A stretch of 64,000 nucleotides of DNA, taken from positions 51,316-115,315 of the forward strand of contig NZ_BIMB01000021.1 of assembly GCF_004000865.1 (NCBI RefSeq), in the 5' to 3' direction. This document shows, piece by piece, positions 8,595 through 17,160 of the stretch. The notes beneath the pieces are model-generated. The model saw nothing but the letters and a program-made list of their open reading frames with translations, was not told where the DNA came from and searched no databases. This stretch comes from Paenibacillus elgii NBRC 100335. GTDB lineage: Bacteria; Bacillota; Bacilli; Paenibacillales; NBRC-103111. The translations under genes and the position numbers were made by a program. Each line of letters starts with the position of its first letter. Within the stretch, counting starts at the first letter, position 1.

Positions 8595-11500
8595 TTACTC
8601 ATGAGGCTGCGAAGCTTCTCCGGCCATCGCCTGCATCGCAGCCGCCTCAGCCGCTCCCGCCGGACGCCCGTCGATATAAGCCTTGCGGCCCGCTTTATCG
8701 ACGAAGAGCGCGCGCCCTTCCGCGAGCAGCAGCAGCATCCCCTCGTCCTCGACAACCAAAGCGCGCAGCACGTCCGTGCGGCCAGCGTATTTCGCGATCG
8801 GCCTTGTGCGGAAGCCGGTGGCTGAAGCGTTCAGTTCGATTTTGCTTACAAAATAAACCCAGTCTCCCGCTTGGTATTGCGCAGCCGCGCCGTCCGTAAG
8901 CTGCACCATCAGCTTGTCGGAGTTGGCAAATTGCACGATCGTGCCGTTATTGTCGGAGGTCCGCACGTTCGTCGGGTCCCACAGCGCCTTCGTATACAAA
9001 TCGTCCATCACTTTGCCGTTTGCCGTCACAAAGCCCGCGCTCAGCTTGTCGAGGTCGGCCTTCGACAGCCATGTCGGCTTGGCCGCTCCGCCACCCGGCG
9101 CATTCTCGGCCTTCAGCAGCGGCCAGCCGCTCACCCTCGCGGTGCCCGCCACCATCGCAGGAGCCGCCGCCGAGCCGCTGTCCGCGCTAAGATCAAGCAG
9201 CGGGCTGCCGTCCACCGCATACAAGCCGTTGATACGCACCCGGTCCGGCTCCAGCGCGCCGGGAATGTAAGGCCGGTTCGGCACGGACATGTAAGGCAGG
9301 CCGATCAGTTGGTTCAGCGACGTATAGCTTTGCGCCTTGCCCATCCGTACGGCGAGCACGTTGTACAGAGACGTGCCGTTCGTCACGTAATATTGCTGCG
9401 TCAGGTTCGCCCCGTCTCCAGGACCTCCGGCGCTGCCGGTATCCTTGCGGATATCATATCGCGGAGTGGACCAATTGTCCGTCGTCCGCTTCACGTCGTT
9501 ATACTGCTTCCTGCCCTCCGCATCCGTTGCATACCAACCGATGAGCCGGTCGATCTTCGGAAAGCCGGGCTTATCCGGATCGGCCGTACCCGTGTCGAGC
9601 AGATGCTCGGTGAAATCCGTGCCGGATACGGACAAGTTCAACGGCTGCTTATTGTCCTTTTTGAAGTAGACGGACACTTGCCCTTTGCGCAAATTGTACT
9701 CTTCCAGCTTCTGCTGCTCGCTGCGGTTCCACGGGTATTTTTGCAGCATCCGGTGCATCGCGACAGGCCCGTGCACGGCAATGTGCCCCAGATTCGCCGT
9801 ATCGCCGTAGGACGGTGTCGTCGAACCGAACGATTTGATCAGGAAACGGCCCACATCGGCCTTGAGCGCATCGCCCCAGTACGATAGCCCGGAGAAGTTC
9901 CCCATGTTAAAAGCCGAACCGCCGCCTTCGTTGTGCCGCGAGCCTGCAAAAATCCACCCGTCTGCCGCCAGCCGCGCATTGAAATAGTCGGCCATCTCCA
10001 GTCCGTCCGCCCGAATGACCTGCTTCAGCTCGCCGAAGGGTGCGTCTCCGTCCGGGATCGATTCGATGATGTCCGCCAGATCGCTGAGCGATACGCCCGC
10101 GTAGCTGACGTCGAAACCGTTGACCTCGTAAAAAATGTTCCGTCCGTCCACCAGCTGCCGCGCTTGCACGCGCATGCCTTTGTCCGGCAAATTCGTGCCT
10201 GCCAGTCCCCGGATATAATAATCCGCGACCTCCCGCTTCAGCGCCGCATCGTCCGCTGCCACCGCCAGCTCCACCCCGCCGAGCAGACCGACAAGCGCCT
10301 GGTTCATCGAGTTTTGCGTACTGAATTTGGTCACCCGGGTCAGCCAGCGCCACATCGAGTACGCTTTGTCCTTTGCCTGTGCCAGTTGGGTCTCGGTAAA
10401 CAGCTCCTGTCCGTAGGTCAATGCCGCCGCCAGATTATGAAGCCCAAATGCCGTCGTCGGATAATCCGCATTTGTCGTGCTGCCGCTGACGCTATATGGC
10501 ACGTAAGCCTCCCCACTGTTCGCCTTTCCGTCCAACAGGCGGGACGCATTCGCGGGGTTGTCGGTCGTCGTCACCCTCCGGTTCAAATAAAAATCAAGTG
10601 CGTCCTTCGCCCGCTTGGCGAGCGCCGTGTCCGTTTTTCCCGTGATGCTCCACATGTACGCAAGCAGTCCCGCCGAGCCGAAGCCCGCTTCCGTGCTGCT
10701 GCTCTGCTGGTCCACACCGATGTAGGACATTTGGTCGAACTGCACGGTGCCGACGGCTCTGTCGATCATAAGCTCACAGATGATGTAATGCACTGGATAG
10801 GGCGTATCAAACACGCCGCCGAGCTCGCTCCACTGCCCGTTGGTCGACGCGCCGTAAAAGGTCTGCTGCCCGATTTCCCGGTCCTTCATGTCCATAAATC
10901 GAAGCCGCATCGCCGCACCACGGCCATCTTGTGCGGCGAAGCCGGGCTGCGTCTTGTACTTGACCGTCGCGATGCGGTAGTCGCCTCCGAACTGGCGCGC
11001 GCCGTTCGAGGACGCTTTCGCCGTCATCGTCAGCGCCGCCGCCGTGTCGGCCGACTTCGACGTAACCATGCCGCCTTTGCCGGCATAGCCGCCCGCCGCG
11101 GACCCGCTCCACGACTCGACGGCCGGGCCACCGAGCAGCTTCAGCGTCCACGCTGGGGAAGCCGCTTCGAAGCCGCCGTTCGGGAAGGCGGCCGTGCCTT
11201 TCGCCGCAGCGACGACGCCGTCGCTGCCGGTCGTCGTATCGACGCGCATCAGCCGGATGCCATCCCATTGCACCGTGCCCTTCGCCCGGTCGAGCCCCGC
11301 TTCGACCCGGATGCTTGCCGCTCGCACGCCCGGCGCCGTCACCAGTCCGCGAAGCTCCTGCCAGCCGCCGCGGGCATAGACGGCATTGGTCACTGTGAAT
11401 GGCGGTGCCAACGGACTTCCCGCCTCGTCCAGGAAGGTTACCTTTGCGTAGACCCCTTGTCCTCCTTCGGAAGGGACCACCTGCTCCGCCTTGTAGAACG

Positions 11501-12086
11501 CGCTGAGAATCATCACGCTGTTCGGCGCCACCGCCGCTTTCACCGGCGTCGCATAGTCGACCAACACGTCGACCGGGTTCGCGATGGTTTGCGAAATCGC
11601 TGCGCTGCGGCTTGTTACCGCTTCCATTTGCAGCAGCTTCAAGCCTTCCAGCGCGGCGCTTGCATCGTTCACCCAGCGGACCGTCCCCGCCTCCGGCACG
11701 CCTCCTTGTCCGTCCGTTGCCGTCCAGCCGTCCGGTATTGCGCCTGCGCCCTCTTCGAAGCCGAAGTTCGCCACAACGTTTCCTGCCGTCAAGCTGCCGG
11801 CAGCGGCGTTCACAACCACTTTCTGCGGAAAATTGTCCGTCCGCCCGTCCGGCTGCTGGTTGCCGACCAGATTGCGCTGAAAAAATTGCAGCTGCCGCTC
11901 TACGGAAGCCGCGTCCGGGAATACGTTATCCACCCGGTCGTAAAACAAGCTCGCGTCCGGCGTCATCGCCGACGGAGCGACGGACGCCTGCGCCCCTATC
12001 GGAGCCAGCGCGGATAACGCTGTCGTCCCTGCGACCAGCGCCGACAACCAGCGCAGCCGTCCTCTGCCTTTGCTTCCCTTGTTCAT
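8595..12086 (-). CDS. Large secreted toroid protein with jelly-roll domains, candidate polysaccharide lyase
   Basis: The start is ATG 12086 (MNKGSKGRGRLRW) with GGGAGGG before it, giving 1163 residues. A signal peptide ends near IGAQA (about 34). Two carbohydrate-binding-like beta domains follow (about 100-280 and 300-460), each closing with the typical TVQWDGIRLM or TVQFDQMSYI strand. A helical region of about 470-800 (LLAYMWSITGKTDTALAKRAKDAL, TQNSMNQALVGLLGG, FAGSRHNEGGGSAFNMGNFSG, HIAVHGPVAMHRML) looks like an alpha-toroid with candidate catalytic Asn/His/Tyr. The C-terminal third is beta-rich (NWSTPRYDIRKD). This order fits secreted polysaccharide lyases of the PL8 kind, but the signature residues do not let me name a family. 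The neighbouring GH105 enzyme supports a lyase product with unsaturated ends. Confidence 0.65.
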   Translation of the reverse strand: MNKGSKGRGRLRWLSALVAGTTALSALAPIGAQASVAPSAMTPDASLFYDRVDNVFPDAASVERQLQFFQRNLVGNQQPDGRTDNFPQKVVVNAAAGSLTAGNVVANFGFEEGAGAIPDGWTATDGQGGVPEAGTVRWVNDASAALEGLKLLQMEAVTSRSAAISQTIANPVDVLVDYATPVKAAVAPNSVMILSAFYKAEQVVPSEGGQGVYAKVTFLDEAGSPLAPPFTVTNAVYARGGWQELRGLVTAPGVRAASIRVEAGLDRAKGTVQWDGIRLMRVDTTTGSDGVVAAAKGTAAFPNGGFEAASPAWTLKLLGGPAVESWSGSAAGGYAGKGGMVTSKSADTAAALTMTAKASSNGARQFGGDYRIATVKYKTQPGFAAQDGRGAAMRLRFMDMKDREIGQQTFYGASTNGQWSELGGVFDTPYPVHYIICELMIDRAVGTVQFDQMSYIGVDQQSSSTEAGFGSAGLLAYMWSITGKTDTALAKRAKDALDFYLNRRVTTTDNPANASRLLDGKANSGEAYVPYSVSGSTTNADYPTTAFGLHNLAAALTYGQELFTETQLAQAKDKAYSMWRWLTRVTKFSTQNSMNQALVGLLGGVELAVAADDAALKREVADYYIRGLAGTNLPDKGMRVQARQLVDGRNIFYEVNGFDVSYAGVSLSDLADIIESIPDGDAPFGELKQVIRADGLEMADYFNARLAADGWIFAGSRHNEGGGSAFNMGNFSGLSYWGDALKADVGRFLIKSFGSTTPSYGDTANLGHIAVHGPVAMHRMLQKYPWNRSEQQKLEEYNLRKGQVSVYFKKDNKQPLNLSVSGTDFTEHLLDTGTADPDKPGFPKIDRLIGWYATDAEGRKQYNDVKRTTDNWSTPRYDIRKDTGSAGGPGDGANLTQQYYVTNGTSLYNVLAVRMGKAQSYTSLNQLIGLPYMSVPNRPYIPGALEPDRVRINGLYAVDGSPLLDLSADSGSAAAPAMVAGTARVSGWPLLKAENAPGGGAAKPTWLSKADLDKLSAGFVTANGKVMDDLYTKALWDPTNVRTSDNNGTIVQFANSDKLMVQLTDGAAAQYQAGDWVYFVSKIELNASATGFRTRPIAKYAGRTDVLRALVVEDEGMLLLLAEGRALFVDKAGRKAYIDGRPAGAAEAAAMQAMAGEASQPHE

Positions 12087-12167
12087 CCTCGTCCCTCCCG
12101 ACTGGTCTCGCCTTGCCAAACCAAGAGCTCCTCCGCCTGCCCCGCAGGAGCGGCGAAGGAGCTTCAT

Positions 12168-13244
12168 TCACCTTCCGCCGCCGCTCCCCTCCGTCAGCAG
12201 CTCGCTGACCAGCAGCAGCGCCAGCGCCTGACCGTACGGCGTCGGCGTTATTTTTACCTCGTTGTACGCCTCCACCGTCGGCATGACCGGGGTCCCGCCG
12301 GACACGCCGTGCACCGCTCCGTACACGTCCACGTGGATGAGCACCGCCTGCGCCGCCTTGCGGACAGCTTCTTCCAGCTTCGCCCGCAGCGCCGCATCCG
12401 CCACCATCCTGTGCTTCAGAGCGAGCAGCATCCCGTAGCCGATCCCCGCCGCAGCCGACGTTTCCAAATAAAAATCGTCCCGGTCCAGCACGGTATGCCA
12501 CATCCCGTTCGGCGTCTGGAAGCGCAGCAGCCCTTCCAGCAGCCGCGTATACCTCCGGCCGACCACTGCGGGCACCTCGGCCAGCCCCCGCACCTCGCGC
12601 ACGATCTCCGGTACGCCGAAGGCCACCCACGCATTCGCCCGGCCCCAGCGCGCCTCCGACATATGATCGCCGCGCTGCCCGTCGTAGCCGTGGAACAATA
12701 CGCCCGTCGCCTCGTCCTGAAGCAGCCGCAGGTGGATTTCCACTTGGCGGACCGCCTCTTCCGCCATCGCCCGGTCACCGGTCAGCGAAGCGAGCCGGGC
12801 GAGGAACAAACCGCCGACCACGAGCGTATCCGCCCACATTTGCTCCGGGAAGTCGACGCCTTCGGTTACCGTATGCTCGAAGCCGCCCTGCGACGTGCGC
12901 GGAGCCTCCTCCATCAGCCAGCGGCCGTGCTCCTGCGCCAGCTCCAGCCATCCCGCCTCCGCGTCGGGCTGCTCTCGCAGCAGCTCCGTCAGCGCCGCGA
13001 ACGGCGCCGTCGAATTGATCACGCGCAGCTCCGCCGCCTTGTGCCGGTTGTCCCGCATCCAGCGCCACAGATAGTCGCGCACCTCCGGGCTTCCGATCGC
13101 CTGCCCGTATTTTACCGCGGCGATCAGCCCTACGCCCGGCTTCCAGTCCCAGTTGTACATGTTGCGCTGCCAATCGCTTTCCGGAGCGGTCACCATATAG
13201 TGATAAATTTGCTGCGCTTTGGCGAGCAGCAGTTGATTGTCCAT
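12168..13244 (-). CDS. GH105/GH88 unsaturated glucuronyl/rhamnogalacturonyl hydrolase
   Basis: This 358-residue protein has the (alpha/alpha)6-barrel of GH105, of the YteR/YesR kind. The motifs are WDWKPGVGLIAA at 32-43, EQMWADTLVVGG at 134-145 with D139 in the place of the catalytic Asp, HGYDG at 185-189, the signature RWGRANAWVAFG at 199-210, and ETSAAAGIGYGMLLAL. These enzymes hydrate the 4,5-double bond of unsaturated uronic residues left by polysaccharide lyases. No signal peptide is present, so it acts in the cytoplasm on imported oligosaccharides. The gene follows the permeases closely (18 bases) and precedes the secreted toroid protein. GH88 is a less likely alternative. Confidence 0.88.
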   Translation of the reverse strand: MDNQLLLAKAQQIYHYMVTAPESDWQRNMYNWDWKPGVGLIAAVKYGQAIGSPEVRDYLWRWMRDNRHKAAELRVINSTAPFAALTELLREQPDAEAGWLELAQEHGRWLMEEAPRTSQGGFEHTVTEGVDFPEQMWADTLVVGGLFLARLASLTGDRAMAEEAVRQVEIHLRLLQDEATGVLFHGYDGQRGDHMSEARWGRANAWVAFGVPEIVREVRGLAEVPAVVGRRYTRLLEGLLRFQTPNGMWHTVLDRDDFYLETSAAAGIGYGMLLALKHRMVADAALRAKLEEAVRKAAQAVLIHVDVYGAVHGVSGGTPVMPTVEAYNEVKITPTPYGQALALLLVSELLTEGSGGGR

Positions 13245-13262
13245 GATTGCCTGACCCCTCTC

Positions 13263-14129
13263 CTATCCTTTGATCGACCCGATCATCGTTCCTTTGGCAA
13301 AATATTTTTGCAGGAACGGATAAATCAGCAGAATCGGCACCGTCGCGATTACGATCATCGCCATTTTGACCGATACCCCGATCCTTGGCGCATCACCGCT
13401 CATGGCCGCATCAACGGCCTCGTTCGTCATCTGCACGAGAATTTGCCGCAGCAGCACCTGCAGCGTCATTTTATCTACGGCGCTGTTGTACATGACTGCC
13501 TGAAAAAAAATGTTCCACTTCGACACCGCGTAGAACAGCGTCAGCGTCGCAATGACCGGCAGCGAAATCGGCACGATAATCCGCGCGAGCACGCCGATAT
13601 CGTTGCAGCCGTCCATCTTCGCCGATTCCTCCAGCTCCGCCGGCACCGACCGGAAGAAGCTGACCATGATCATCAGATTGAAGACGCTGAGCGCGCTTGG
13701 CACGATCAGCGCCCAGAGCGTATTGAGCATATGCAGCTCCTTAACCAGCAGGTAAGAAGGGATGATGCCCCCGCTGAACAGCATCGTGAAGAAGGCGATA
13801 AACAGCATGACCGTCGAGCCGTGCACCGATTTTTTGGAGAGCGGGTAAGCCAGCGTCGTCGTCAGCAGCATGCTGAGCGCCGTGCCGATGACGGTCACGA
13901 ATATCGTATTTTTGAACGTTTGAATGAACTGTTGATTTTTAAATACCGTATCGTAGGCAATGGTCGACCACCCCTTCGGCCACAGCAGCAGTTGGCCTTC
14001 GAACACCAAGTGCGGCGAGGACAGCGAAGTGACCAGTACGTTCCAAAATGGAAATATCATCAGCAGCGCCAGGAGCCCGAGCAGGACTCCGTTGACCGCT
14101 TCGAACAGCCGGCCTTTTTGCGGTTTCAT
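13263..14129 (-). CDS. Carbohydrate ABC transporter permease (CUT1, YtcP-like)
   Basis: This is a 288-residue inner-membrane permease with about six membrane segments, starting MKPQKGRLFEAVNGVLLGLLALLMIFPFWNVLVTSLSS. The ATPase-docking EAA loop reads ELEESAKMDGCNDIGVLARIIVPISLPV. It is of the MalG type, close to the LplC/YtcP group that serves uronate oligosaccharide importers. It is 22 bases after the other permease gene. No ATPase gene is nearby; CUT1 systems of this kind usually borrow a shared MsmX-type ATPase encoded elsewhere. Confidence 0.92.
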   Translation of the reverse strand: MKPQKGRLFEAVNGVLLGLLALLMIFPFWNVLVTSLSSPHLVFEGQLLLWPKGWSTIAYDTVFKNQQFIQTFKNTIFVTVIGTALSMLLTTTLAYPLSKKSVHGSTVMLFIAFFTMLFSGGIIPSYLLVKELHMLNTLWALIVPSALSVFNLMIMVSFFRSVPAELEESAKMDGCNDIGVLARIIVPISLPVIATLTLFYAVSKWNIFFQAVMYNSAVDKMTLQVLLRQILVQMTNEAVDAAMSGDAPRIGVSVKMAMIVIATVPILLIYPFLQKYFAKGTMIGSIKG

Positions 14130-14151
14130 CTGGCTTGCGCCTCCTTTCTAC

Positions 14152-15120
14152 CTAGAACAGATAATTGTCGCTCGTCTTCTTCGCGAGCCAGTTCGAGCCG
14201 AGAATCATCACAAGCCCGACGACCGATTTGAACAAGCCGACCGCAGCGGCGAAGCTGAAGTTGCCCTGCAGCACACCCGCTTTAAACACATACGTATCGA
14301 ACACTTCCGCCACCTGCATGACCATCGGATTGCCCATCATGTACAGTTGATCGAAGGACAAGCTCATAATATGCCCGATCCGCAGCAGCAGCAGGACGAC
14401 CACGGTGTTCATCAGCGCCGGGATCGTGATCGAGCGGATCTGCTGCCAGCGCGTAGCTCCGTCGACGCGGGCCGCCTCGTACAGCTCCGGGTTAATGCCC
14501 GCCAGCGCCGCAAGGAAGATGATCGTGCCCCAGCCCGCTTCCTTCCACATGCTCTGCACTGTAATAATGCCCCAGAAAAGCCGTTGATCGAGCAGCAGCT
14601 GCACCTTTTCGAAGCCGAGCCCTTTGACGATTTGCGTAATCAAGCCCTCCGAGTTCATCAGCGTGACGGTCAGCGAGCAAATGACGACCCAGGAGACGAA
14701 ATGAGGCAAGTAGATGATCGTCTGAATCGTTTTCTTATAAAAGGCGATCCGCACCTCGTTAAGCAGCAGCGCAAGTACGATGGGCGTCGGAAAAAACAGC
14801 GCCAAATTCAGAAAGCTGATGACCAGCGTGTTGCGCAGCACCATCCAAAAATCCGGGTGCTTGAACAGCCGCTCGAAATGCGCGAAGCCGACCCAGTCGC
14901 TGTGCAGCACGCCCGCAAACGGGTTATAGTCTTGAAACGCCAGCACGATGCCGTACATCGGCACGTAATCGAACAGCAGAATAAACGCCATGCCCGGGAG
15001 CGCCAACAAATACATGTAGCGGTCCGCCCACAGCTTCTTGGCGAGGCGCGATCGTCCCGACTTCGCCGCTGCCCCCGTTCCCGGGGCGTTCCACGCCGCG
15101 CTCTTTGGCTGGATGGCCAT
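14152..15120 (-). CDS. Carbohydrate ABC transporter permease (CUT1, LplB/YteP-like)
   Basis: The start is ATG 15120 with AAAGGGGG before it, giving 322 residues; an upstream extension to 15186 has no ribosome site. It is a MalF-type permease with the hallmark N-terminal LLALPGMAFILLFDYVPMYGIVLAFQDYNP of the LplB subgroup and the EAA loop YEAARVDGATRWQQIRSITIPAL. It would pair with the permease at 13263 and the lipoprotein at 15271 in one importer for oligosaccharides. The subfamily is common in Paenibacillus loci for plant or microbial uronic glycans. Confidence 0.93.
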   Translation of the reverse strand: MAIQPKSAAWNAPGTGAAAKSGRSRLAKKLWADRYMYLLALPGMAFILLFDYVPMYGIVLAFQDYNPFAGVLHSDWVGFAHFERLFKHPDFWMVLRNTLVISFLNLALFFPTPIVLALLLNEVRIAFYKKTIQTIIYLPHFVSWVVICSLTVTLMNSEGLITQIVKGLGFEKVQLLLDQRLFWGIITVQSMWKEAGWGTIIFLAALAGINPELYEAARVDGATRWQQIRSITIPALMNTVVVLLLLRIGHIMSLSFDQLYMMGNPMVMQVAEVFDTYVFKAGVLQGNFSFAAAVGLFKSVVGLVMILGSNWLAKKTSDNYLF

Positions 15121-15270
15121 GGGATGTCCCCCTTTCCTAATCATTCGTATTGTCTCATCCGAACGGGCGGAGGCTTCCTCCGTCACGCGCAGTACGGCTT
15201 TGGTGCCCGTTTTTGCGCATGACGGATACGCCGGCTTGGCGTGCCGACGTTTCCGTCCGTATTTTGCGGA

Positions 15271-16827
15271 TTACTTCGTATCGCCGGAGCCGGCGGCCTG
15301 GGCGATTTCATCCATCCATTTGCTGCCTTCGAAGCGGTCGTACCACTGTTTCACGATCCCGTCCCAATCGTTCACGCTCAGGCTCCCCATAATCACCTTC
15401 ACAATGCTGCCGTTGATGAACGCATCGGCCTCGGCGTTGTATTTCGAACGTGTCGGCGAGAACGCGAAGTCGAGCGGCGCGGGCAGCTTCAAAAATTTCT
15501 CCAGCATGAGGTTGCCGTCACTCACAAGCTTCTGCGCCTCGGCGCTGTTCTTCTTGCCTACGAACACCTCCTCGGTCTTGCCGACCGGCAGCGTCCACAG
15601 GAATGCGCCCGGCATGTCGCGCTTGGTCGCTTCCGCATTCACTTCGTTTTTGCCGTCTTTTTTCGTGTAGTGAACGCCTTCCACACCGTACAGGTTGAAC
15701 TGCTCGCCTTCCGGGCTGGCACCGAAGTCAAGCCACTCCATCAGCTTCTGCATTTTGGCCGGGTCCTTCGCCGCTTTCTTCGTAATGAACAACCCGCCGT
15801 AGTTGACGCGTCCGGTCGCCCCTTGGCCGTACGGCCCTTTCACCGGCTCGAACGGAACGAGCTTGCCGTTCGGATTCGATTTCTTATAGTTGTCCTCGAA
15901 ATCGTTCATTCGCGATGCATACTGGAATAAAATACCGGATTGCCCTTTGTTGACGACCTTCGATTCGGCGGTCCGTCCGTCCGTCACGGCAAAGTCGGGG
16001 TCAATCAGACCGTCTTTGAACGCCTTCTGCATCCACTCGAGCCATTCCTTGAATTGCGGCGTCGCAAAATTCGGTACGTATTTATCGCCCTGCTTTACCC
16101 ATTTGTCCTGAATGCCGAACGGCTGCTGCAGCCCGCTGACGCCGATGAACGCATTGTTCGCATAGCCGATCTGGATGCCGATCGTATCTTTTTTGCCGTT
16201 CTTGTCCGGATCGCCCGTCGCGAACGCTTTGGCTACGTTGTACAGCTCCTCGGTCGTTTTGGGCGGCTGCAGCCCAAGGCTGTCGAGCCAGTCCTTGCGG
16301 ATCATCGGCATGTCCCCGGAGGCGACCGGATTGCGCACGTTCGTGATCGCGTAAATTTTGTTCTGATACTTCGTGATATAGAGGTCCTTCTGTTTTTTCA
16401 GGTTCGGATACTTGTCGATATAGTCGTCGAGCGGGACGATTTCACCCGCCTTGATCATGCCGACGATAAAGTCGTCCATCGTCCGCCAGGCGAAGGCGTC
16501 CGGGACGTCGCCCGAGGCGATCTGCACACGGATCTTCTCTTTATAAATCTCCCACGAGTTGATGTTCAGTTCGAATTGAACGCCCAGCTTCGTTTGCAAA
16601 TATTTGAGCGCTTCGTTGCTGTCCGGCGACGTGCTCGGGATCGTATTCCCGTTGTCGTAGGCGAGCTTCAACTTGACCGGTCCGGACGGCGCTGCCGCTT
16701 GCGAATCTTTCCCGTCTGAAGTGGTAGCCCCACCGCCTCCGCAGCCTGCGGCTACCGTCAATAAAACCACAGTCAGCATTGCGGCGCCGATGCGTTTTTC
16801 CGTACGCTTCCATCTAAGCTTAGCCAA
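15271..16827 (-). CDS. Extracellular solute-binding lipoprotein (LplA/YtcQ-like)
   Basis: I choose TTG 16827 (MAKLRWKRTEKRIGAAM), with AAGGGG about 9 bases ahead; the longer frame to 16935 is unlikely. The 518-residue protein has a lipobox VAAGC after the hydrophobic segment, so it is anchored outside the cell. The body has the long-form CUT1 binding-protein features of the LplA group: TIPSTSPDSNEALKYLQTKLGVQFELN, SGDVPDAFAW, MPMIRKDWLDSLGLQPPKTTEELYNVAKAF, GYANNAFIGVSG. It binds an oligosaccharide and passes it to the two permeases downstream. It is first in the locus and divergent from the AraC regulator. Confidence 0.92.
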   Translation of the reverse strand: MAKLRWKRTEKRIGAAMLTVVLLTVAAGCGGGGATTSDGKDSQAAAPSGPVKLKLAYDNGNTIPSTSPDSNEALKYLQTKLGVQFELNINSWEIYKEKIRVQIASGDVPDAFAWRTMDDFIVGMIKAGEIVPLDDYIDKYPNLKKQKDLYITKYQNKIYAITNVRNPVASGDMPMIRKDWLDSLGLQPPKTTEELYNVAKAFATGDPDKNGKKDTIGIQIGYANNAFIGVSGLQQPFGIQDKWVKQGDKYVPNFATPQFKEWLEWMQKAFKDGLIDPDFAVTDGRTAESKVVNKGQSGILFQYASRMNDFEDNYKKSNPNGKLVPFEPVKGPYGQGATGRVNYGGLFITKKAAKDPAKMQKLMEWLDFGASPEGEQFNLYGVEGVHYTKKDGKNEVNAEATKRDMPGAFLWTLPVGKTEEVFVGKKNSAEAQKLVSDGNLMLEKFLKLPAPLDFAFSPTRSKYNAEADAFINGSIVKVIMGSLSVNDWDGIVKQWYDRFEGSKWMDEIAQAAGSGDTK

Positions 16828-17160
16828 TGTATCCAACCCCTTTTCCCTGCTTCCCAATGTCGGTCTGTCGATTCCGTTGTGAGTTCGGCCGGCCTGCCAT
16901 GCCTTTACTGTACTCCCGCCCGCCATCCGCAGCAATTGTCAAAAACGTATATCCACGGTTTCCGGCCAAATGACCACGCCTGATTCTAGCCCCAGATGCA
17001 GGATTTCCCGCCGAACGGCAAGTGTTAAAACGCGCAAATGTCCTTTTTGCTCGAAATGACACTTCCTATGCTATAATTTTTCATTGTAATGTTAAGATGC
17101 GAGCACGCGCTGCCTAAGCGCCGACAGTGACAGCTCAGACAGAAACGGAGGGGAACCGGC
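16828..17160. promoter_or_regulatory. Divergent control region of glycan locus
   Basis: This 333-base region lies between the binding-protein gene and the AraC-type gene. On the plus strand a good -10 box, TATAAT, is at 17072-17077, about 85 bases before the regulator start. On the minus strand a TTGACA lies at about 16939-16944, but no well-spaced -10 follows it. I found no clear catabolite (cre) palindrome. Confidence 0.5.

Noticed and set aside
8871..12017. Long open frames opposite the toroid gene (up to 694 codons)
   Set aside because: GC-rich genes give long antisense frames; these are Arg/His/Pro-rich, lack ribosome sites, and the minus-strand gene has a signal peptide, domains and operon context.
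12309..14231. 640-codon frame opposite the GH105 and permease genes
   Set aside because: It is an antisense shadow crossing two clear minus-strand genes and has an Arg/His/Gln-rich composition.
16939..17077. A cre-like catabolite site in the divergent glycan-locus promoter
   Set aside because: I found no TGWAANCGNTNWCA match with acceptable symmetry.
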